Assembly: GCA_012932295.1 (NCBI GenBank)
Contig: JAAONU010000033.1
Location: 124,001 to 188,000, forward strand
DNA: 64,000 bases
From: Cyclina sinensis
Taxonomy: Eukaryota; Mollusca; Bivalvia; Venerida; Veneridae
Reading direction: 5' to 3'
The notes under the pieces: model-generated
Seen by the model: only the letters and a program-made list of their open reading frames with translations
The model's database searches: none
Told to the model about the DNA's origin: nothing
Shown here: in pieces, positions 58,735-64,000 of the stretch
Layout: every line of letters begins with the position of its first letter
Numbering within the stretch: the stretch's first letter is position 1
Position numbers and translations under genes: made by a program

Positions 58735-59935
58735 TCGTCGCTAGGAAGACATCATTTCCAAACTCCAAACAACAACATCTCGTCACCATATTTTGTGTGG
58801 AGGCCATGCCCGACTTAAATTTATATAAAGCATTGTTTTGGGAAGACACATGAGTCCCAGTCTTGATCAGAACAAAAATGTTCAAGCGATAACATATTGA
58901 AGTAAAGGCAAGTGATCGACAACGGGGAATAAGCTGGTGCAGACCATACAATCGTGCAGTACTTTCAGGACGTTATCGTCAACAACATTTTATTTGCGCC
59001 TGCAACTATCACGCTAAGCGCTGGCAGAACGTAGTGTTCAGTGGCAAGTAACGTTTCAACCACAGGGGGCCAGCATAATATAAGGATGGTGTTTTATGTT
59101 TGACTGTGACCTTAAATCAAGAAACAAGCATGAACACTGTATATTAAGTAGTACCATTTTCAAGGGGGAGAACTAGAGAAATGTCATTTTATCCACTCTC
59201 TGTAATCAGTATGTTGTATTTCTTTTACGTATTCACAAAATGCTTAAACCTTAAAGATGACAATAAGGTTTAAGCATTTGATTAATACGTAGGAGAAATA
59301 CAGCATGTTAATTACAGAGAGTGGTGCAAATAACATTTCTCGGGTTCTGTTCCCGTTGTCAACGATACTACTTGATATAGAAGATTCATGTTTGTTTCTT
59401 CATTTTAGGTCACAATCAATCATTTAACACCATCCCCTCACTGTTTTAGTCCCAGGATATCACCGTGTCTATAAACGTTGTCGTACGTTTACGATAGTGT
59501 TCTGCAACACAACTTGAGTCACGGTCTGGGCAGCCATCACTCATGACCTAGGTTTTAGTCCCAACTGGTGTGCCAAGATAATCATATAGCCAGACGTTAT
59601 ATACCCAGATAATACATAACTTTTATTTCCAATTTTCATCAAACACCAATGACTTGCCTTCCAGCATTACAACGCACCAACGCACGAGGTTTGTGTCACC
59701 AGGAACTTTTAACAGACAAGCGACTATGAAGTTTTCTCTTGATGGGGGTGTTCACCGCACTAATATTCGATTATCCGAGCCTGGGATAATCATGGACGGT
59801 GCTTAAGTCAACGGCACCCTGACCTCGTCCAGGTATAAACTAGGAATGGTCAAGCATCTCAGGAATCTGCTGCGTTACTAATGCGATTCCGTAGTGCGCC
59901 GTTTTTGTGCAATGGTGGCCGCACATGCTACTGAT
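58735..59935 (+). pseudogene. Tc1/mariner-like transposase remnant, interrupted
   Basis: On the + strand, pieces of a Tc1-type transposase can be followed in order: RQQHFICACNYHAKRWQNVV then FSGK at the catalytic FSDES position (58976-59070), GYHRVYKRC and VTVWAAITHDLG (59458-59555), YNAPTHEVCVTRNF at the DNARPH position (about 59665), WDNHGRCLSQRHPDL (about 59790) and VVRRFCAMVAAHA at the end (about 59925). Stops and frame changes are frequent and the catalytic acidic residues are lost, so it is inactive. A palindromic block (59084-59435) is inserted in it. It lies in the SRCR-splitting intron of gene B. Confidence 0.75.
59084..59435. repeat. 352-bp near-palindrome inserted in the Tc1 remnant
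   Basis: Left arm 59084-59252 and right arm 59264-59435 are inverted copies (for example GTATTTCTTTTACGTATT against AATACGTAGGAGAAATAC, and GGATGGTGTT against AACACCATCC) around a short spacer, AAAGATGACAAT. Arms are about 170 bp and match roughly 80-85% by eye. No clear target-site duplication was found. Confidence 0.85.
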
Positions 59936-60118
59936 TTTGTCGTTGAAACTTCTCCGACCAGTAAGTTGGTATCAAACATTTGTAGTATAATGTGATTATA
60001 AAATCTTATTAATTATCAATCATTTTGAAATTTCAAAATTGCAAAAATATTTATACAGTGAGACACTGAACACTGAACGTCAGTTTATATAAACACTAAA
60101 GTCATTTTAACGACGTAC

Positions 60119-60272
60119 CTTGTTCCAAACAGCATTTTACATATTACATGTCCCTTAGCGTTATCGGATCGAATGGAATCATCGCAGACTGTTCCCCATG
60201 TACCGTTTATTGACACTTCAACTGTCCCATCGTATAGTCCTACTCCGTTAGTAAGTCGAATTTCTTCTATAA
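60119..60272 (-). CDS. Gene B, exon: SRCR domain, first half
   Basis: This 154-bp exon, phase 1 to 2, encodes IRLTNGVGLYDGTVEVSING, then TWGTVCDDSIRSDNAK and VICKML, all close to the SRCR family consensus including WGTVCDD. The acceptor is CATGGAACTAG and the donor ACAAG|GTACGT. It joins the sushi exon upstream (G plus TT gives Val) and the second half at 55217. NGT is a possible N-glycosylation site, at the same position as in gene A. Confidence 0.9.
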
Positions 60273-60319
60273 CTAGTTCCATGCAAAAAAAAGAAAGATG
60301 GCCCGTTTTTAAATTCGGC

Positions 60320-60809
60320 ATATACACCCACTTAACTTTTATACTTGTCCTAAATCCGTTTGTATACAACCAAAAAAATCATAATTTTACCGTGTTCAAA
60401 ACTAAATTTGTTTTCTATATAATTTAATTTCAAGGTTCTTACCAGCTTCACAAATTATCGGAGACGGACACCATTTCCCATCAATGCATGTACTGGATGT
60501 GAATTCTCGGTAACACTTTACTTTCAGTTCCGTGCCATCAGCAGATACATTAACTATTTCACCACCATGTACTTCAATTTCTGGGCATTCTGTGTAAAGA
60601 AACGCTTTTTCTTTTTGCTTTTTTACATACTTAATTGTTGCCGATTGTGTTTAGCTGATTTACTTGATTTTGTTTTTTATAATACGTTTTGTAACAGAGA
60701 CACAATGGCAATAATGAGCTCAGATCATCAGCAACTGATTTTATAAACAACTCATCATTTATCTCAAAGTAAAAATGTAATCAAAATAATAACATTGAGT
60801 GGACATCTG
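60320..60809. repeat. Paralogous block around the sushi exon (gene B copy)
   Basis: Counterpart of 2322-2840. Similarity stops after ACATCTG at about 60809, exactly where the Harbinger-like element begins; the gene A copy continues as ordinary intron and so acts as an empty site. Confidence 0.85.
60443..60589 (-). CDS. Gene B, exon: sushi/CCP domain
   Basis: The 147-bp phase 1-1 paralogue of the gene A exon at 2446-2592. It differs at five bases in three codons, all changing the residue: Asp to Asn (IVNVS), Ser to Thr (DGTEL) and Ser to Cys (GKWCPS). The last adds a fifth, unpaired cysteine next to the conserved Trp, which could form a disulfide with another chain (inference). Splice sites are the same as in gene A. 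It precedes the SRCR first-half exon at 60272. The exons upstream of it are beyond the right edge or displaced by the Harbinger insertion. Confidence 0.88.
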
Positions 60810-61989
60810 CACCCAATTGTATAAACGCTGGTTAAATTTAACTCCTAGGTTAAATTTTTGGTTAACGGTAAAAACTTGTAAAATTTGGGTAAGCGTTTGT
60901 ATAAAGGTTTGGTTAAAGTTAAACAAACTTTGTTTTGGGTTAAATTTAACCAAGCTACATAACAACGGTTAAAATATATAACCAAAACGTAACATGGCTG
61001 CCTTAATAAGACAACTGTACCCACAACCTAGACAATTCCGACCATCAGATGTAGCTTATGACTTCCTGGACGACAATGAATTTAGAAACCGTTAAAAAAA
61101 CGTTTCTCATCGCAATTATTGACAAGCTTGTAAGTTTTATTGGGCACAGGCTTGAAAGACCCACAGAAAGAAACCTCCCTCTTTCTCCTAGGCAGCAAAT
61201 TATGATTGCATTGATGTCCGTAAAGTTGGCAGCCTAGCAGCCTGAAGTTGGCAGCCTGGCAACCTTAAGTAAGCGACGGATATTAGAAACAGAGAAATGG
61301 TCTGAAATATTCACGTACTGAGGACAATACAAGCTTATTGGATATGAAATGAAACTTTAAAAATCACATTATTTCTAGTCTGCTGGAGTGTGAGGTAAGC
61401 AGCCTAGCAGACATAAGTTAGCGACGGATATTAGAAACAGAAAAATGTCTGAAATGCATTATAATCACGTTCCTATGGAAGGGGATGTCCGCCATTTCAC
61501 ACATTATTGTATTTGTTATTTCAATATGCCAATTTCTTTCCAATGCTGCCAATTCAATTTCTATGATGCTTTTTAGAAGTGCATTATCCATATTTGTATG
61601 TAAGTTGCGATATTTTAATTATAACTCTACCTTTAATGTTATAACCGTTGAAAACTAATGAGTTTTTTTTAATTCAGCCATAAGAATTCATATGCAGATA
61701 TTTTAATGATGATTAAGTGCTGAAATTGCTCACTATGCCAATAATATGAAAATCTTCGAGTTATAATTAATGTAATGGACTCTAAATGCAATTATTTAAA
61801 TTATTATTAAGAATTTATATCGCTAACTTTCTCGTTTTATCTATATGCTTAACGTTTTATCTATATGCTTAAAATGACATTGATAAACTTCTTATTCGTA
61901 TTTTCAAATTAATTTTGATTTGGTCATATGCATGACACTTTAGTCGTTGCAGTTAAATGTTGACAAGCAAAACTCGTTTCTTAAAGGGG

Positions 61990-62400
61990 AATTACTGGTA
62001 AAAACTGTAAAAATAATAAACGCTCCCCATACCGGTGTCGACACTAGTTTATACGACGAAAATAAGTCCGCAAACGTCGTTGTGATATTGGTAGTGATAT
62101 AGATGATCCATTCCCAAATTAAATGTTATTCTGAACATTTAAATGGTGACCTTTGGTGTCAAAATACAAAAAAAAACAGTCAAAGCTCCAACGCGGCGGT
62201 GACCTCGTTCTCTCCTCGTGTTTCTTGTGGTTGTACTAGTATATTCCCGCGAGGTAAAAATGGACGTAACACCGGGGAGGGATCCGTTGTTTTTTCAACG
62301 CCTCCTCTTTCAAAAATATGCGGTCTGGTTCTCGGCTTCAATTTATAATGTCAAAATTATTTACGAGAACAGTCGTATTTTGTTGCAGTCATTTCTATGA
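61990..62400 (+). other. Central segment of the long-TIR element
   Basis: About 400 bp between the inverted arms, GC-richer than the arms (for example CCAACGCGGCGGTGACCTCG at about 62189). A frame of 81 codons is open at 62103-62348, and another overlaps at 62218-62400; neither has a motif I recognise. It could be captured host sequence, but its source cannot be named. Confidence 0.4.
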
Positions 62401-62719
62401 GGACGATTATATGTTAGATAATGTTGGACTTTATATACATATCTTTCTGGAAACGAATACATGTTTGATAATGGTTTTAGAAAGTTAGTAAAATGCATTC
62501 TTAATGATCATTCAAATTATTTTATATAAAATACATGAAATTAATCATAACTTCACGATTTTCATATTATTGGCAAAGTAGGCAAATCAAATGCTTAATT
62601 ATTATAAAAATATTTGCATATGAATTCTTATGACAGAATTATAAAAATCATACTAGTTTTCAATGGTTGCAACATTAAAAGTAGTGTTATAATAAAAATA
62701 TAATAACATTTTTTTAAGT

Positions 62720-63480
62720 TTCATTTCATATCCAATAAGCTTGTATTGTCATTAGAACGTGATTATAATGCATTTCATACCATTTCTCTGTTTCTAATAT
62801 CCGTCGCTAACTTAAGGCTGCAAGGCTGCTAACTTCACACTCCAGCGGCCTAGAAATAAGGTGATTTTTTAAAGTTTCATTTCATATCCAATAAGCTTGT
62901 ATTGTCCTTAGAACGTGAATATAATGCATTTCATACCATTTCTCTGTTTGTAATATCAGTCGCTAACTTAAGGATGCTAGGCTGCCAGGCTGCCAACTTC
63001 ACATTCCAGCAGCCTAGAAATAAGGTGATATTTTAAAGTTTCATTTCATATCCAAAAACCTTGTATTGTCTTTCGATCGTGATTATAATGCATTCAGACC
63101 ATTTCTCTGTTTCTTATATCCGTCGCTAACTTAAGGCTGCTAGGCTGCTACTTTCAGATTCTAGCAGCCTAGAAATAATGTGAATGTTTAAGTTTCGTAT
63201 CCAATAAGCTTGTAGTGTCCTTAGAACGTGATTATAACATGTATCATGAATTTCAGACAACTTTTCTGTTTCTTATATCCGTCGTTAACTTAAGGCTGCT
63301 ACTTTCACATTCAAGCAGCCTAGACATAAGGTGATTTTTAAAGTTTTATTTCATATCCAATAAGTTTGTAGTGTCCTCAGTACGTGATTATAATGCATTT
63401 CAGACCATTACTCTGTTTCTAATTTCCGTCGCTAACTTAAGGCTCAAAGGCTGCCAACTTTAGACTGCTAGGCTGCCAAT
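62720..63480. repeat. Tandem repeat of about 155 bp in the right TIR
   Basis: Five units with AAGTTTCATTTCATATCCAA, then TAAGCTTGTATTGTCCTTAG, TTCTCTGTTTCTAATATCCG and TCGCTAACTTAAGGCTGC, starting near 62717, 62873, 63037, 63188 and 63341. The left TIR has only two such units, inverted (61214-61480). Confidence 0.9.
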
Positions 63481-63766
63481 TTCACGGACATATTGCATTG
63501 CTATCTCATGCGACCGTGTATTGACAAACGTCCCTTCTGTGATCTGCAGGACCTAGTTATACAGTTTCCCGTGACTGATGTTGCTAGAAACGCTGCTAAG
63601 AGAGGATTCTCCTCTATGTGAGGTTTTCCCTACGTTGTTGGCTGCATAGATGTGACGCATGTCTGTATTATAACTCCCCTGAAGGACGAAGAAGCCACTT
63701 ACGTAAACAGGAAGCATTATCATTCCATCAATGTTTAAGCTACAGTTGATCATCTCGGTTTGTTTT

Positions 63767-64000
63767 CATTTTTTGTTTCGTCAGAAACACCCTCTAGCGT
63801 TATTTACTTCAAATATATGCCGCTGAACGTACCGGGAATTAGAATCAATATTGTACAGAATCAACAACTAACAAATTCCAATGACAACAAAAAAACTTCA
63901 ATTCAAATGTCATGTCTATTTTTCCGTAATGGCACATATATATCATCACCTGCAATAACTTTTTTCAATACCTTATTTCAACATGATTTTAATACTTCGC
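63767..64000. other. Right edge, nothing identified
   Basis: Follows the last recognisable Harbinger residues (VDHLGLF at about 63750). AT-rich; probably the rest of the decayed element, but I cannot support that from motifs. Confidence 0.4.

Larger units (their letters stand above)
61214..63491. mobile_element. Long-TIR element with 9-bp target duplication (MULE-like)
   Basis: ATTGCATTG is directly repeated at 61205-61213 and 63492-63500, bracketing 2,278 bp that begin ATGTCCGTAAAGTTGGCAGC and end with the inverse, ACGGACAT. The inverted repeats continue inward for some 600 bp on the left, matched against about 62490-63491 on the right, including AAGAATTCATATGCA.ATATT and CCAATAATATGAAAATC. 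Tandem units of about 155 bp sit within the TIRs. A 9-bp duplication and long TIRs are features of Mutator-like elements. No transposase was recognised in the centre, so it is non-autonomous. It is inserted in the Harbinger coding region. Confidence 0.8.
60810..63766 (+). mobile_element. PIF/Harbinger-like element, broken (3' end not seen)
   Basis: The 5' end is placed at about 60810 by comparison with the paralogous empty site in gene A. AT-rich terminal sequence with GGTTAAATTTAAC words precedes an ATG at 60994 that reads MAALIRQLYPQPRQF, then RPSDVAYDFLDDNEFRNR, a typical start of HARBI1-like nucleases. After a frame shift it continues LERPTERNLPLSPRQQIMIAL. A 2,278-bp insertion follows. 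Beyond it, FPVTDVARNAAKRGFSSM, stop, [14 protein letters not shown] (with a DDE-type Asp) and [16 protein letters not shown] are read. In-frame stops and a deletion make it inactive. Confidence 0.8.

Overview
The window looks like nuclear DNA of an invertebrate, most likely a bivalve mollusc. The evidence is AT-rich sequence, short exons in long introns with GT/AG splice sites, SRCR/LDLa/sushi receptor genes of the kind expanded in bivalves, and dispersed repeats of molluscan character (SINE-like units, CAAGGTCA arrays, nested DNA transposons). It is not bacterial: no operons, no ribosome binding sites and no long ORFs. Species cannot be read from the sequence. I found no convincing protein-coding gene on the + strand; all supported exons are on the - strand.

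Right side, about 51.0-60.6 kb (- strand), gene B: the 3' part of a membrane receptor. In gene order it has a sushi/CCP exon (60589-60443), two exons forming one SRCR domain (60272-60119 and 55217-55057), a possible tiny stalk exon (52480-52454), a transmembrane exon (51824-51728) and a cytoplasmic-tail exon ending at a TGA (51257-51047). All splice phases agree. The tail carries the motif NLYVPGR twice. The 5' end of the gene is beyond the right edge.

Middle, 43.3-47.8 kb (- strand), candidate gene C: a possible start exon (47809-47758), a highly diverged exon of SRCR-half-exon length and phase (47658-47502), and a well-formed terminal exon (43586-43459). The exons between are not recognised, so whether these form one gene is uncertain.

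Left side, 1-25.3 kb (- strand), gene A: the 5' part of a related receptor. It has a possible 5'UTR exon (ending 25163), a signal-peptide exon (24645-24581), two LDL-receptor class A exons (17232-17107 and 10815-10690), a two-exon SRCR domain (3366-3207 and 3026-2884) and a sushi exon (2592-2446); it continues past the left edge. Again every phase agrees. The two LDLa exons lie in two adjacent copies of a 6.4-6.7 kb tandem segmental duplication, each ending in a 60-70 bp minisatellite. The two exon copies differ in eight codons, none of them silent.

Genes A and B share a nearly identical sushi exon with similar flanking intron, so they are recent paralogues. Both use group-A type SRCR domains (six cysteines, two exons). 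They are probably secreted or surface recognition proteins of an innate-immune or scavenger type; that function is inferred from domains only.

The rest is mobile and repetitive DNA: a broken Ty3/gypsy pol fragment (6.7-7.6 kb), a broken Tc1-like transposase interrupted by a 352-bp palindrome (58.7-59.9 kb), a broken PIF/Harbinger transposase (60.8-63.8 kb) interrupted by a 2,278-bp element with 9-bp target duplications and long inverted repeats, two TIR elements with a tRNA-like core (35 and 58 kb), a tRNA-type SINE (27 kb), several 150-180 bp tandem arrays (36-46 kb) and many microsatellites. 25.3-43.3 kb holds no supported gene exon.
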